Assembly (NCBI RefSeq): GCF_000802965.1
Contig: NZ_JSAK01000003.1
Coordinates: 1 to 64,000 of the forward strand
Length of the DNA stretch: 64,000 nucleotides
Source: Pseudomonas fluorescens
GTDB taxonomy: Bacteria; Pseudomonadota; Gammaproteobacteria; Pseudomonadales; Pseudomonadaceae
Direction of reading: 5' to 3'
How positions within the stretch are numbered: position 1 is the stretch's first letter; the number at the start of each line of letters is the position of its first letter. The notes beneath the pieces were generated by a model. The model made no database searches. It was not told where the DNA came from and saw only the letters and a program-made list of their open reading frames with translations. Below are positions 54,302 to 63,363 of the stretch, one piece after another. Made by a program: the position numbers and the translations under genes.

Positions 54302-54467
54302 AGCATCAACTCCAAAGGACAGGTAATCATTAAACTCCGCAGCTTGACGCCTGTCACGGCATCGCCCGGATAAAAATGGTTTCATTCAGTTCCAGTACAG
54401 GCGCTGCCGCAAGCTGACGGGCGAACGCGGCAATTTCAATGATCTGCGCTGCTGACACGGGATTTTC

Positions 54468-54704
54468 ATGGATTACTTTATCATTGTCGTCACTACCGTT
54501 GCCGGACTGTACTTCCACTGGTGGCTATACGTGCGTATCAAACGCTGGATGGACCGCGATCTGGCGCTGGCCCTGGCCGGTCAGGATGAGCAGAAAAAAG
54601 CGTTCATGCTCGAACGATTGGCGAGCGCGCAGGCGCAGAAGATCAGGCGTCGAGACCTGCCGAAGTGGCTGGAGGCCGCTGCGGCAGGGTATCCCGATCG
54701 GTAG
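54468..54704 (+). CDS. Small membrane-anchored hypothetical protein (78 aa)
   Basis: The product begins MDYFIIVVTTVAGLYFHWWL, one membrane helix, followed by a basic juxtamembrane segment (YVRIKRWMDRD) and a charged soluble helix with QDEQKKAFMLERLASAQAQKIRRRDL. N-terminus out or periplasmic is unclear. It is convergent with pdxH, stops 5 bases from it, and has no clear Shine-Dalgarno. I do not recognise the family. Confidence 0.65.
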   Translation: MDYFIIVVTTVAGLYFHWWLYVRIKRWMDRDLALALAGQDEQKKAFMLERLASAQAQKIRRRDLPKWLEAAAAGYPDR

Positions 54705-54709
54705 ACTGC

Positions 54710-55357
54710 TTAGGGTGCCAGACGTTCAAGAATCCAGTCGGCGCCCTGCAAACGGTAATTGAGGCGGTCGTGCAGGCGGCTTAGACGGCCCTGCCAGAAC
54801 TCGATGCGCTCCGGCAGCAGGCGATAACCACCCCAGTGTTCAGGGCAGTGGGGCTGGGTGTCGCTGAAACGTTGCTCGGTGTCCTTGAGCAGCGCCTCCA
54901 ACTCTCCACGATCGGCAATCACCCGGCTCTGCGGCGAAGCCCAGGCACCGAGGCGGCTGCCCAGCGGGCGAACCTGATAGTAAGCGTCAGACTCTTGCGG
55001 CGTGACCTTGACCACCCGCCCCTCGATGCGCACCTGACGCTCCAGGGCAGGCCAGAAAAAGGTCATGGCCGCGAACGGGTTCGCGGCCAGGTGCTGGCCC
55101 TTGGCGCTGTCGTAATTGGTGAAGAACGTGAAGCCCTGTGCGTCCAGGCCCTTGAGCAGCAGAATGCGGCAATGCGGCCGGCCGTCCTGATCGACCGTGG
55201 CCAGGGTCATGGCATTGGCCTCGACTGGCGCCTGCTCGGTTTTCACCGCATCAGCGAACCACTGATGGAACAGCGCGAACGGCTCGGCCGGGGCTTGCGC
55301 CTCGGTCAGGCCATCACGGGTGTAGTCACGGCGCATATCAGCCAGGGCCTTGGTCAT
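54710..55357 (-). CDS. pdxH: Pyridoxamine 5'-phosphate oxidase PdxH
   Basis: The 215-residue FMN enzyme oxidises pyridoxine/pyridoxamine 5'-phosphate to PLP. Seen: [10 protein letters not shown] near the N-terminus, [23 protein letters not shown] (about residues 48-70), [25 protein letters not shown] (about 79-103) and the C-terminal signature [13 protein letters not shown] (about 194-206). I use ATG 55357; the open frame beyond it overlaps the OmpA-like gene in a different frame and is an artefact. Upstream is the OmpA-family gene, 25 bases away. Confidence 0.95.
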   Translation of the reverse strand: MTKALADMRRDYTRDGLTEAQAPAEPFALFHQWFADAVKTEQAPVEANAMTLATVDQDGRPHCRILLLKGLDAQGFTFFTNYDSAKGQHLAANPFAAMTFFWPALERQVRIEGRVVKVTPQESDAYYQVRPLGSRLGAWASPQSRVIADRGELEALLKDTEQRFSDTQPHCPEHWGGYRLLPERIEFWQGRLSRLHDRLNYRLQGADWILERLAP

Positions 55358-55382
55358 GGCGCATTCCTTTTGGGTTAACGAA

Positions 55383-56474
55383 TCACTTCTTTGTGGTATC
55401 GGCGGCGACTTTCGTTGCGTCGGCTGTCGCTTTGGCCGGTGTAGTCTTTTTCGCTGGCGTCGCGGTTTTAGCCGGGGCTTTCTTGGCTGGAGCCTTGGCC
55501 GCTTTCTTGGCCGGGGCCTTTTTCGCCACCGGTGCAGCCGCTTTTTTAGCATCGGCCGGCGCTGGCGTCACTGGCTTGGCGACTGGCTTGATGTCCTGGG
55601 CCGCAACCATGCGCACCGGTGCCGGAGCCGGCATGTTGTACTTGCTCAGCAACGCGACCATGGTGTTTTGCGGGGTCACCAGCAGTTCCACGCGACGGTT
55701 CAAGGCACGACCTTCAACGCTGTCGTTGGCGGCACGCGGAGCTTCACCGCCCATGCCGCGCAGCATCAGGCGATCACGCTGCAGACCGCTGAGACGGAAG
55801 ATCGCAGCCACGGCTTGCGCACGTTCCTGGCTCAGCTTGACGTTGGCCGGTGCGGCGCCCGAGGTATCGCTGTGACCAAGTACCAGCACGGCGGTTTTTG
55901 GATCGACTTCGAGGATTTTCGCGACGCGCGTGAACGGGCCGAGGGTCACGGGCAGCAACATGGCCGGGCGATCCGGGTTGAACGAGCCTTCGACCGGCGC
56001 GGTGACGACCAACACGTTTTCACGGCGTTCGAGTTGCAGGTTGCTGTCCTTGATCGCTGCACGCAGACGCGGCTCGTAGTCGTCGAGCCAGGCCTGGGTG
56101 ACTTTCGGATCCGGCATCGGCACGGCTTTGGCGGTGCTCTGCTCTTTGCCGCCGAACGGCCACCACCAATTGCCACTTTCCTTTGCCTCAGCCTTGGCAA
56201 CTTCGACCGGCTTGGCTTCAGGTTTTACCTCTGGCTTTTTGTCGAGCACTTCCTCGGCGCCGAACGGCCAGTACCAAGGGCTGGTGCTTTCAGCCTTGGC
56301 CACCGGGGCGGTCGCGGCAGGTTTCAAGGGTGCCGGAGCCGGCTCTTTGGCTGCGACTTTGTCGGAGGAACCGAACGGCCACCAACTGCCGCCGTCTGCA
56401 TCATTTTTAGGAGTCTGCGCGCAACCGGTAATAGCGAAGCACAGTGCCAAAGCGAGGGTGGGTTTGGTTGACAT
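55383..56474 (-). CDS. OmpA-family lipoprotein with WWPFG repeats and Lys/Ala tail
   Basis: The 363-residue product has lipobox AITGC (Cys18), then three copies of a W-rich motif: WWPFG at 31-35, WYWPFG at 67-72 and WWWPFG at 103-108, spaced about 36 residues apart by Pro/Ala/Lys linkers. An OmpA-like peptidoglycan-binding domain follows (about 165-270), with [10 protein letters not shown] (197-206) and RAQAVAAIF plus NRRVELLV. The last 70 residues are Lys/Ala/Pro-rich ([10 protein letters not shown] and similar), like histone-H1-type tails (AlgP) or DNA/polyanion binders. Start ATG 56474. The function is unknown; the motifs suggest a surface anchor. Confidence 0.8.
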   Translation of the reverse strand: MSTKPTLALALCFAITGCAQTPKNDADGGSWWPFGSSDKVAAKEPAPAPLKPAATAPVAKAESTSPWYWPFGAEEVLDKKPEVKPEAKPVEVAKAEAKESGNWWWPFGGKEQSTAKAVPMPDPKVTQAWLDDYEPRLRAAIKDSNLQLERRENVLVVTAPVEGSFNPDRPAMLLPVTLGPFTRVAKILEVDPKTAVLVLGHSDTSGAAPANVKLSQERAQAVAAIFRLSGLQRDRLMLRGMGGEAPRAANDSVEGRALNRRVELLVTPQNTMVALLSKYNMPAPAPVRMVAAQDIKPVAKPVTPAPADAKKAAAPVAKKAPAKKAAKAPAKKAPAKTATPAKKTTPAKATADATKVAADTTKK

Positions 56475-56588
56475 TGGATATCCACAAAAATGAAGTAATA
56501 AAAAATCAGGCCGTATCGGCACGTATAAACAGACGCTTGGAAACTGAAAAGGCTTTCGGGTTCCAGCTCCGGAACCCTTGGGCGTGAT

Positions 56589-57734
56589 TTACAGACAAGT
56601 GGCCAGTACCCGCACAAGCTTTTGTGCGCGCGGATCCATCAAGACGTACGGCCCCAGTGTATTTGTCACAAAACCGAAGGCCACATCGTGCTCCGGGTCA
56701 GCAAAACCGATGGAGCCGCCCGCGCCCGGATGACCGAACGCTCGCGGGCCCAAGCCGAATGTCGCGTTAGGCACATCCGGCTGATCGAGCATGCAACCCA
56801 GGCCGAAACGGGTCCGGGTCAGTAAAGTCTTGTCCTCGCCTACGCTGTGCTCGCGCGTCAATTCGTCGAGCATTTCGCCTTCCAGCAAACTACCGTCGAG
56901 CAAACCGGAGTAGAACCCGGCCAGGCTACGCGCATTGCCGTGGCCGTTGGCCGCCGGTTGCTGCATGCGCCGCCATTCGGGTTTGTTGGTGCTGGTCAGG
57001 ACCGACGGCGGGTTGGTGAACGCACGTGTGGTCATGGCCGTTGGTTCGCGCATGGTCACTTGCAGCAGACGCTGGGCTGCGGCATCGCCGACGTTGCCCT
57101 TGCCACGGGCGATGTGCGCCACGCGGTGAAACTCTTCATCGGCCAGGCCGACGTGAAAATCCAGACCCAGTGGCTTGGCGACCCGCGCCACGATGGATTC
57201 GCCCGGCCCGCGACCGTCGACTCGGCGCAGCAACTCACCGACCAACCAGCCGTAGGTGATAGCCGCATACCCGTGGCCTTCACCCGGTGTCCACCACGGT
57301 GCTTCGGCGGCCAGGGCGTCGACCATGGTTTGCCAGTCGTAAAGCGCTTCGGGGGCCAGCAACTCGCGCAACGCCGGCAGACCGGCCTGATGGCAGAGCA
57401 GTTGGCGCAGGGTGACGGATTCTTTGCCAGCGGCGGCGAACTCGGGCCAGAAGCGGGCAACCGGGGCATCCAGCTGCAGTTTGCCCTCGGCCACCAATTG
57501 CAGGGCGGTGACGGCGGTGAAGGTCTTGGTGCAGGAGAACAGGTTGGCGATGGTGTCGCTGTGCCAGGCCTCGGCGCCATCCTTGTCGGCGGTGCCGGAC
57601 CACAGGTCGACGACGGTTTCGCCGCCGATCTGGATGCACAACGCCGCGCCGCGTTCCTGAGGATCGTCGAACAGCGCCGCGAACGCTTCACGCACTGCCT
57701 CGAACTTAAGCTCGTAATGACCCTGAATCTGCAC
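56589..57734 (-). CDS. Serine hydrolase, EstB/class C beta-lactamase-like
   Basis: The 381-residue product has the SxxK motif SCTK (Ser67-Lys70) in LFSCTKTFTA, a Tyr in AAITYGWLVGELL for the YxN position, and a GHPGAGGSIGFADPE segment (about 345) for the KTG position. This family cleaves esters and sometimes lactams; no signal peptide is seen, so it is probably cytoplasmic. I start at a GTG at 57734 with GGGGAG 6 bases upstream, giving the usual N-terminus; the open frame extends to an ATG at 57824. Confidence 0.8.
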   Translation of the reverse strand: MQIQGHYELKFEAVREAFAALFDDPQERGAALCIQIGGETVVDLWSGTADKDGAEAWHSDTIANLFSCTKTFTAVTALQLVAEGKLQLDAPVARFWPEFAAAGKESVTLRQLLCHQAGLPALRELLAPEALYDWQTMVDALAAEAPWWTPGEGHGYAAITYGWLVGELLRRVDGRGPGESIVARVAKPLGLDFHVGLADEEFHRVAHIARGKGNVGDAAAQRLLQVTMREPTAMTTRAFTNPPSVLTSTNKPEWRRMQQPAANGHGNARSLAGFYSGLLDGSLLEGEMLDELTREHSVGEDKTLLTRTRFGLGCMLDQPDVPNATFGLGPRAFGHPGAGGSIGFADPEHDVAFGFVTNTLGPYVLMDPRAQKLVRVLATCL

Positions 57735-57844
57735 CCGCAACTCCCCGGAAAAACGTTCTGTAAAGTGGGCCGCATTGTTCCAGCCCCTGAGAGTTTTGGG
57801 AACAGGGGCGGGCTGGGCGGTCAATTCAAGATCAGGATGAAAAT

Positions 57845-57920
57845 CAAAAGATCGCAGCCTGCGGCAGCTCCTACAAAGTGTTCACATTTCCCCTGTAGGA
57901 GCTGCCGAAGGCTGCGATCT
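57845..57920. repeat. Inverted REP pair (GCTGCCGAAGGCTGCGATC type)
   Basis: CAAAAGATCGCAGCCTGCGG is matched by the inverse at the right end, with one internal base difference (CCTGCGG for CCTTCGG). It lies upstream of the hydrolase and downstream of the glycosidase-like gene. Confidence 0.9.
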
Positions 57921-57935
57921 TGGCGGCCTCAAAAA

Positions 57936-60437
57936 TTAGTGACCCTTGCCGGAGTGCCCACCAGCGCCCTTCCCCGGACCTTTGCCGGCTTGGGCTTCGC
58001 GTCCGCCCTCAGCGTCATGGCTCGCTTTGTCGACCTCGGCGGCGGCCTTCTCGGCCTCTTTGCCCAATTGATCGACCGTTGCCAAATTGCTCTTGCGCAC
58101 GCTGTCGACAAAGCCCTGAAACGGCAGATCGGTAATACCCACCAGACCAAAGTGACCGTTTTCGCCATCCAGCAGGCGCCCGGTGACGGGCTGGTCGAGG
58201 TACTGGAACCAGTGCACGCCGACTATCGACGGTTCGCTCAGCGCCTGTTTCAGGAAGTTGGCGTAGGCCGGCCCACGGTCTTCTTCCTTCGCCAGTTGCG
58301 TCACGCCGCCCCAGAACGGGCCGCGATCGGTCGAGCCGAAATTGAATTCGGTGATCAGCACCGGTTTGTCGAGGCTGCGCAGTTTGGCGAAGTCGTAACC
58401 ATCCTGCGGTTGCAGGGTATACATGTTGAAGCTCAGCACGTCGCAATACTGGGCGCAGGAATCGACCGCTTCCGGGGTGCTGATGGCAAAGCGGCCACCG
58501 AGCAACAGCTGGTTCGGCGCGTGCCACTTGAGTGAATCGGAAATGGTCTTGAAGTAGGTGTCCGCAAAGACCTTCTGGAAATATTTGAAGTCGGCCTCGA
58601 TTTCCGGGTGTTCGGCGCTTGGCAGCGGCGGCACGAAACCGGGATCTTCCATCAATTCCCACGCAGGCAAATCAATACCCCATGCCTTGGAAAGCCCCGC
58701 CTGATTGCGGTACTTGTCGCGCAATTGCTTGAGGAATGCGCGTTTGGCCGGCACGTCAGTGGTCATTTTCAAGGTGCCGTAGGCCAGCGCGTAACGGGCT
58801 TTCGGATCATCGCCGGGACCGGCCCACGCCAGTTCGTTGTCGGCGAAGTAACCGATCAGCCAGGGATCATCGCGATGGTCGCGGGCGGCGATGGCCACAG
58901 CACGTTCGGTCGCCATGGCGAAACGCGGGTCAAATGGATCGGGCATGCCGCCCCACCAGTCGCTGCCGGTGCTGATGCTGGCGTAATCGCCGACGATCGA
59001 CAGCGGTAAGGTATACGGCACGCGTTCAGCGTCACCCAGTGCCGACGCGCTCCAGTTGCCGAGGGTGTTGAAACCCCAGGCTTGCAGGCGATCGAGGGTG
59101 TGACGGGGCCAGCGCTGCTCATCAAACGTCGCTTTGCAGGGTTCGGCAGGTGTTGGCTCGGCAGCTTTCGCCACCGTCGCATCGGCGGCACCAGCCTTGG
59201 CGGCTTCGGCGACACCGGATTCAGGCGAAGATGGCGCGACGGGTTGCTCGGCGGCCTTCTCCGCCGTCGCCTCTACCGCATCGGCCTTGGCCGCTTCAGC
59301 AACGCCGGCCTTGGTGTCGCTGCCTAAAGAACAAGGATCGCCATACAGACGCTGCAGATTGGCGCCATAGAAGTCATACCACTTCCCGGCATTGAAGCCC
59401 CGGCCCTGATCGACGCCGTTGCCACCGCGGTTATCGCCTTCACCGAAGTGACTGGCCAGCGGTTCCTCAGCCTTGGGCAGGGATTCGAACATCCATTCGC
59501 GACCGGCGATGTAGGTCTGGTTGACGTCCGCCGTGACGGTGTTGACCCCCAGCGAATAGAACGGATGCCCTTGCGGCGTTACCAGATACCAACGACCGTC
59601 ACGCTTCTCGGTGCGGAAAAAGCCGCTGGCCTTGAACGTTGGCCCCTTGGTCGAACCGCCAAACTTATCGAGGGAGGCCTTTTCGCGCTCGGCCAGCCAG
59701 GTTTTCAGTTGTTGCTGTTCCTTGGCCGCGGCGCTTTTGAGTTGTTCGTCGCTGCTGACCTTCTCCGGCCATTTCGCCCGGGACGATTGGCCATAAGCAT
59801 CGACCAACCCGCCGTACACGGCCTGGGTCACGGCCTCGGCATCCTGCACGCCGAAGCGCTCCAGCAGAATACTCTGGGCCACTTTCGGTTGATCCATCGA
59901 AATGCTCACCGACACCACTTGGCCGCGATCCAGTTCACCGACACTGCTGGCCAGCAAAATGCGCTGGCCGTCCACCGTCATCGGCATTGGTGGGCCGGCC
60001 TTCATGCCCTGGCTCAGCGACGACGTCGGTTGCAATGGCACCAACAGGGTTTGCGCCGGGCCGGCCGGCAGATCGACGCGGCTGACCAATGTCTTGCCGT
60101 CGTTGCTCTGGATGGTCACGTACAAGGTCACGGCCCAGTTCATGGCGCTTTGCACCCGTAGGCTCATGGCACCCGACTGCGACCAGTTCCACGCCCCGGT
60201 CTGCGGGGTCAGGCGCAGGGTGGGCCGGGCTACCGGGTTGAACGTCACCCGGCGCAGCACTTCACCTTCGGCGGTTTGCTCGGCGTTGGATTGCGGCAGG
60301 CTGGCGTCCTGGGTCGCCACCTGAACCACGTCGGCAGGGCGCACAAAGTTGAACAGCGTCTGCTGGCCCGCGGGAGCGGCCAGCAAGGGCGTTGCGAACA
60401 ACAGGGCAAAAACAGCAGGCAGCGAACGGCGAATCAT
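57936..60437 (-). CDS. Secreted glycoside hydrolase-like protein (agarase/GH clan A type)
   Basis: The 833-residue product has a Sec signal peptide (ending near residue 21, LLAAPAG). An N-terminal beta-rich domain (about 30-195) precedes a TIM-barrel region with a probable acid/base Glu535 in FADNELAW and nucleophile Glu697 in LITEFNFG, as in clan A enzymes; agarase-like annotation is common for this type. Between about 373 and 433 an Ala/Glu-rich insert carries two copies of a GVAEAAKA...KAAE repeat. The C-terminal 20 residues are Gly/Lys/His-rich. The substrate is not known; a periplasmic role in handling a polysaccharide is plausible. Confidence 0.7.
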   Translation of the reverse strand: MIRRSLPAVFALLFATPLLAAPAGQQTLFNFVRPADVVQVATQDASLPQSNAEQTAEGEVLRRVTFNPVARPTLRLTPQTGAWNWSQSGAMSLRVQSAMNWAVTLYVTIQSNDGKTLVSRVDLPAGPAQTLLVPLQPTSSLSQGMKAGPPMPMTVDGQRILLASSVGELDRGQVVSVSISMDQPKVAQSILLERFGVQDAEAVTQAVYGGLVDAYGQSSRAKWPEKVSSDEQLKSAAAKEQQQLKTWLAEREKASLDKFGGSTKGPTFKASGFFRTEKRDGRWYLVTPQGHPFYSLGVNTVTADVNQTYIAGREWMFESLPKAEEPLASHFGEGDNRGGNGVDQGRGFNAGKWYDFYGANLQRLYGDPCSLGSDTKAGVAEAAKADAVEATAEKAAEQPVAPSSPESGVAEAAKAGAADATVAKAAEPTPAEPCKATFDEQRWPRHTLDRLQAWGFNTLGNWSASALGDAERVPYTLPLSIVGDYASISTGSDWWGGMPDPFDPRFAMATERAVAIAARDHRDDPWLIGYFADNELAWAGPGDDPKARYALAYGTLKMTTDVPAKRAFLKQLRDKYRNQAGLSKAWGIDLPAWELMEDPGFVPPLPSAEHPEIEADFKYFQKVFADTYFKTISDSLKWHAPNQLLLGGRFAISTPEAVDSCAQYCDVLSFNMYTLQPQDGYDFAKLRSLDKPVLITEFNFGSTDRGPFWGGVTQLAKEEDRGPAYANFLKQALSEPSIVGVHWFQYLDQPVTGRLLDGENGHFGLVGITDLPFQGFVDSVRKSNLATVDQLGKEAEKAAAEVDKASHDAEGGREAQAGKGPGKGAGGHSGKGH

Positions 60438-60532
60438 GAGAACGAAATTCTCCCTAACGACCTCGGTGGGCCAATGGAAAAGCGATGACAGAGAGATAGA
60501 CAACGCGGCGGGCAAAACTGCCCACCGGTGTT

Positions 60533-62677
60533 TCAGGAAATTTCACGACGGAAAGGAGGCAACGCATTGAGGATCGCTTTGCCATAGCGCTGGGTCACCA
60601 GACGCCGATCAAGCAGAGTGATGGTGCCGCGGTCTTCTTCGGTGCGCAGCAGACGACCGCAGGCCTGGACCAGTTTCAGCGAGGCGTCCGGCACCGAGAT
60701 TTCCATGAACGGATTACCGCCACGGGCCTCGATCCATTCGGCCAGCGCCGCCTCGACCGGATCGTCCGGCACCGAGAACGGAATCTTCGCGATGACCACG
60801 TGCTCGCAATAAGCACCGGGCAAGTCGACGCCCTCGGCAAAACTCGCCAGACCGAACAGCACGCTGGAATCCCCGCCATCGACCCGTGCCTTGTGCTTGT
60901 TCAGGGTTTCCTGTTTCGACAGGTTGCCTTGAATGAACACTTGCTTGCGCCAGTCGCGATCCAGACCGTCGAACACGTCCTGCATCTGTTTACGCGAAGA
61001 GAACAGCACCAACGTGCCGCGCGAGCCTTCGACCAGGTCCGGCAGATCGCGGATGATCGCGGCGGTGTGCGCGGCTGCATCGCGGGGATCGGCGTTGAGG
61101 TTCGGCACCCGCAGCACGCCGGCGTCGGCGTGATGGAACGGGCTCGGGACCACGGCGGTCACGGCTTTCTTCGGCAGGCCGGCACGCATGCGGAAACGGT
61201 CGAAGGTGCCGAGGGCAGTCAAGGTTGCCGAGGTGACGAGCGCACCGTAGGCCACGTTCCACAGATTGCGCCGGAGCATTTCGGCCGCGAGGATCGGGCT
61301 GGCGTTGACCTCGATGTCGAACAGCGAGCCGCTTTCGGCCAGGGTCAGCCAGCGTGCCATCGGCGGGTTGTCTTCCGGGTCTTCAGCGGTGAACGCGACC
61401 CACAGCTCCCAGTTGCCCGAAGAGCGGGACAACAGGCTGCCGAACAACGGGTACCACTCTTCGGCCTGATTACTGGCGATGCCAATGTTGACCTCGCCGT
61501 CCATGCCTTCCTTGAGCAATTCAGTAAGACGCGTGAACAGGTCGGTCAGGCGGGCGAAGCCTTTTTTCAGTTCAATGCCCATCTCGCGCATGTGCTCGGG
61601 AATTACCCCGCCGACGAAACGGTGACGCGGTCGCTCGCGACCTTCAACGTCTTCGCCGGGTTTGAAATCGGCGGCCTGCTCGCAAGCGGTGAACATGAAT
61701 TGTTGCTGGGTCTTGATCTCCCGCGCCAGCTCCGGCACCTGCTCGATCAACTTGCCCAGATCGCCCGGCAACGGGTGCTGGGCGAGCAATTTGGTAAGGT
61801 TCTTGGCGGTGGTTTCCAGCCAGTCGGCGGTGGAACGCAGCCGCGTGTAATGGGCGAAGTGGCCGATGGCCTTGTCCGGCAGGTGATGGCCTTCGTCGAA
61901 TACATAGATGGTGTCGCGCGGATCGGGCAGCACCGCGCCGCCGCCCAACGCCAGGTCAGCCAGGACCATGTCGTGGTTGGTGACGATCACGTCGACCTTG
62001 CCCATGCCTTCACGGGCCTTGTAGAAGGCGCACTGGCCGAAGTTCGGGCAATGACGGTTGGTGCACTGGCTGTGATCGGTGGTCAGGCGCGCCCAGTCGG
62101 CGTCTTCGAGTGCGGTGGACCAGCTATCGCGGTCGCCGTCCCATTTATTGCCGGCGAGCTTTTCGATCATGCTGGTGAACAGTTTCTGGCTGGCCTCATC
62201 GACTTCGATCTTGAAGCCTTCTTCCTCGAACAACTGCGCCGTGGCGGTTTGTGCGTGACCTTCCTGGAGCAACATGTCGAGCTTGGACAGGCACATGTAG
62301 CGCCCGCGGCCCTTGGCCAGGGCGAAACTGAAATTCAGCCCGCTGTTGCGCATCAGGTCGGGCAAGTCCTTGTAGACGATCTGCTCTTGCAGGGCGACGG
62401 TGGCCGTGGCGATCACCAGGCGTTTGCCAGCGGCTTTCGCCGTCGGGATCGCCGCGAGGCTGTAGGCCACGGTCTTGCCGGTACCGGTGCCGGCTTCCAC
62501 CGCGACAATCGCGGGGTCGCCACTGCGCCGGCCTTCGTCGTCGGTGTCGATGTCACCGAGGACCTTGGCAATTTCGGCGATCATCAGACGTTGGCCGTAG
62601 CGCGGCTTGAGGCTCTTGGCTTCGAGAAAACGCGAATAGGCGCCCTGGATCGTGGTTTTGAGTTCGGTGCTGATCAT
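60533..62677 (-). CDS. dinG: ATP-dependent DNA helicase DinG
   Basis: The 714-residue XPD-like helicase has Walker A GTGTGKT (63-69), four Cys for the 4Fe-4S cluster (Cys129, Cys205, Cys210, Cys216), a DEGH motif II (261-264) and the C-terminal motifs VLFGLASFAEGVDLPG and QACGRLLRTEEDRG. DinG unwinds R-loops and D-loops and is SOS-induced in E. coli; I see no clear LexA box here. ATG at 62677. It is divergent from the CopD-like gene. Confidence 0.94.
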   Translation of the reverse strand: MISTELKTTIQGAYSRFLEAKSLKPRYGQRLMIAEIAKVLGDIDTDDEGRRSGDPAIVAVEAGTGTGKTVAYSLAAIPTAKAAGKRLVIATATVALQEQIVYKDLPDLMRNSGLNFSFALAKGRGRYMCLSKLDMLLQEGHAQTATAQLFEEEGFKIEVDEASQKLFTSMIEKLAGNKWDGDRDSWSTALEDADWARLTTDHSQCTNRHCPNFGQCAFYKAREGMGKVDVIVTNHDMVLADLALGGGAVLPDPRDTIYVFDEGHHLPDKAIGHFAHYTRLRSTADWLETTAKNLTKLLAQHPLPGDLGKLIEQVPELAREIKTQQQFMFTACEQAADFKPGEDVEGRERPRHRFVGGVIPEHMREMGIELKKGFARLTDLFTRLTELLKEGMDGEVNIGIASNQAEEWYPLFGSLLSRSSGNWELWVAFTAEDPEDNPPMARWLTLAESGSLFDIEVNASPILAAEMLRRNLWNVAYGALVTSATLTALGTFDRFRMRAGLPKKAVTAVVPSPFHHADAGVLRVPNLNADPRDAAAHTAAIIRDLPDLVEGSRGTLVLFSSRKQMQDVFDGLDRDWRKQVFIQGNLSKQETLNKHKARVDGGDSSVLFGLASFAEGVDLPGAYCEHVVIAKIPFSVPDDPVEAALAEWIEARGGNPFMEISVPDASLKLVQACGRLLRTEEDRGTITLLDRRLVTQRYGKAILNALPPFRREIS

Positions 62678-62776
62678 GGATTGTCGGGCGCAAAAAACGC
62701 TGGATAAATTTTCAGTGGTTCGGTTCGGCGGCTATCATACCCCGCTAATTAATCCCGCGCAGAACGGAGTACCCGA

Positions 62777-63241
62777 ATGACCGCTTTTAGCCTCGTTTAT
62801 AGCTTGCATGTCCTCGCCGCACTGGTGTGGGTGGGCGGCATGTTTTTCGCCTGGATGGTCTTGCGCCCCGCGGCGATAAAGGCGCTGGAAGGCCCTGCCC
62901 GGTTAAAGCTGTGGGTAGAAGTGTTTCAAGGTTTTTTTCGCTGGGTCTGGGTGGCGGTGCTGCTGTTGCCGATCAGCGGAGTCGGCATGATCCATCTGCA
63001 ATACGCCGGGTTTGAAACCGCGCCGCGTTATGTGCAGGTGATGATGGGGTTGTATGTGGTGATGACTGCGTTGTTCATCCGGATCCAGGCGCTGATGTTG
63101 CCGGAGCTGCGCACGGCGGTAACGGCCGAGGATTGGCCAGCGGGAGCTGCGGTGCTGGGAAGGATTCGTCGGTTGGTGGGGATTAATTTGATTGTGGGGT
63201 TGGTGCTGGTGGCGATTGCGGCGGCACGACCAATATTTTGA
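62777..63241 (+). CDS. CopD-family integral membrane protein
   Basis: The 154-residue protein has four predicted helices: YSLHVLAALVWVGGMFFAWMVLRP (about 8-31) with the conserved His, a second at 48-67, a third near 85-105 and a last at 135-152. Conserved His and Gly residues match the CopD domain, which is linked to copper handling in operons that contain copC; no copC is adjacent. It may be a haem/quinone-related membrane protein instead. Confidence 0.75.
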   Translation: MTAFSLVYSLHVLAALVWVGGMFFAWMVLRPAAIKALEGPARLKLWVEVFQGFFRWVWVAVLLLPISGVGMIHLQYAGFETAPRYVQVMMGLYVVMTALFIRIQALMLPELRTAVTAEDWPAGAAVLGRIRRLVGINLIVGLVLVAIAAARPIF

Positions 63242-63254
63242 AGTGACACTGCCC

Positions 63255-63350
63255 TTGTGGCGAGGGAGCTTGCTCCCGCTGGACTGCGCAGCAGGCCCAT
63301 CTTTTGGGGCCGCTTCGCGACCCAGCGGGAGCAAGCTCCCTCGCCACAGG
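63255..63350. repeat. Inverted REP pair (TTGTGGCGAGGGAGCTTGCTCCCGCTGG type)
   Basis: TTGTGGCGAGGGAGCTTGCT at 63255 faces AGCAAGCTCCCTCGCCACA at 63330-63348, with short palindromes between. It is a different sequence class from the others in the window. Confidence 0.9.
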
Positions 63351-63363
63351 TTGTTGATTGTTT

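Noticed and set aside
55358..55552. Arg/Lys-rich N-terminal extension of pdxH
   Set aside because: It is the Lys/Ala tail of the OmpA-like gene read in another frame; PdxH has a normal start at 55357.
60800..62707. 635-codon open frame antisense to dinG
   Set aside because: dinG motifs (Walker A, Fe-S Cys, DEGH) prove the minus strand; the antisense frame has no motifs.
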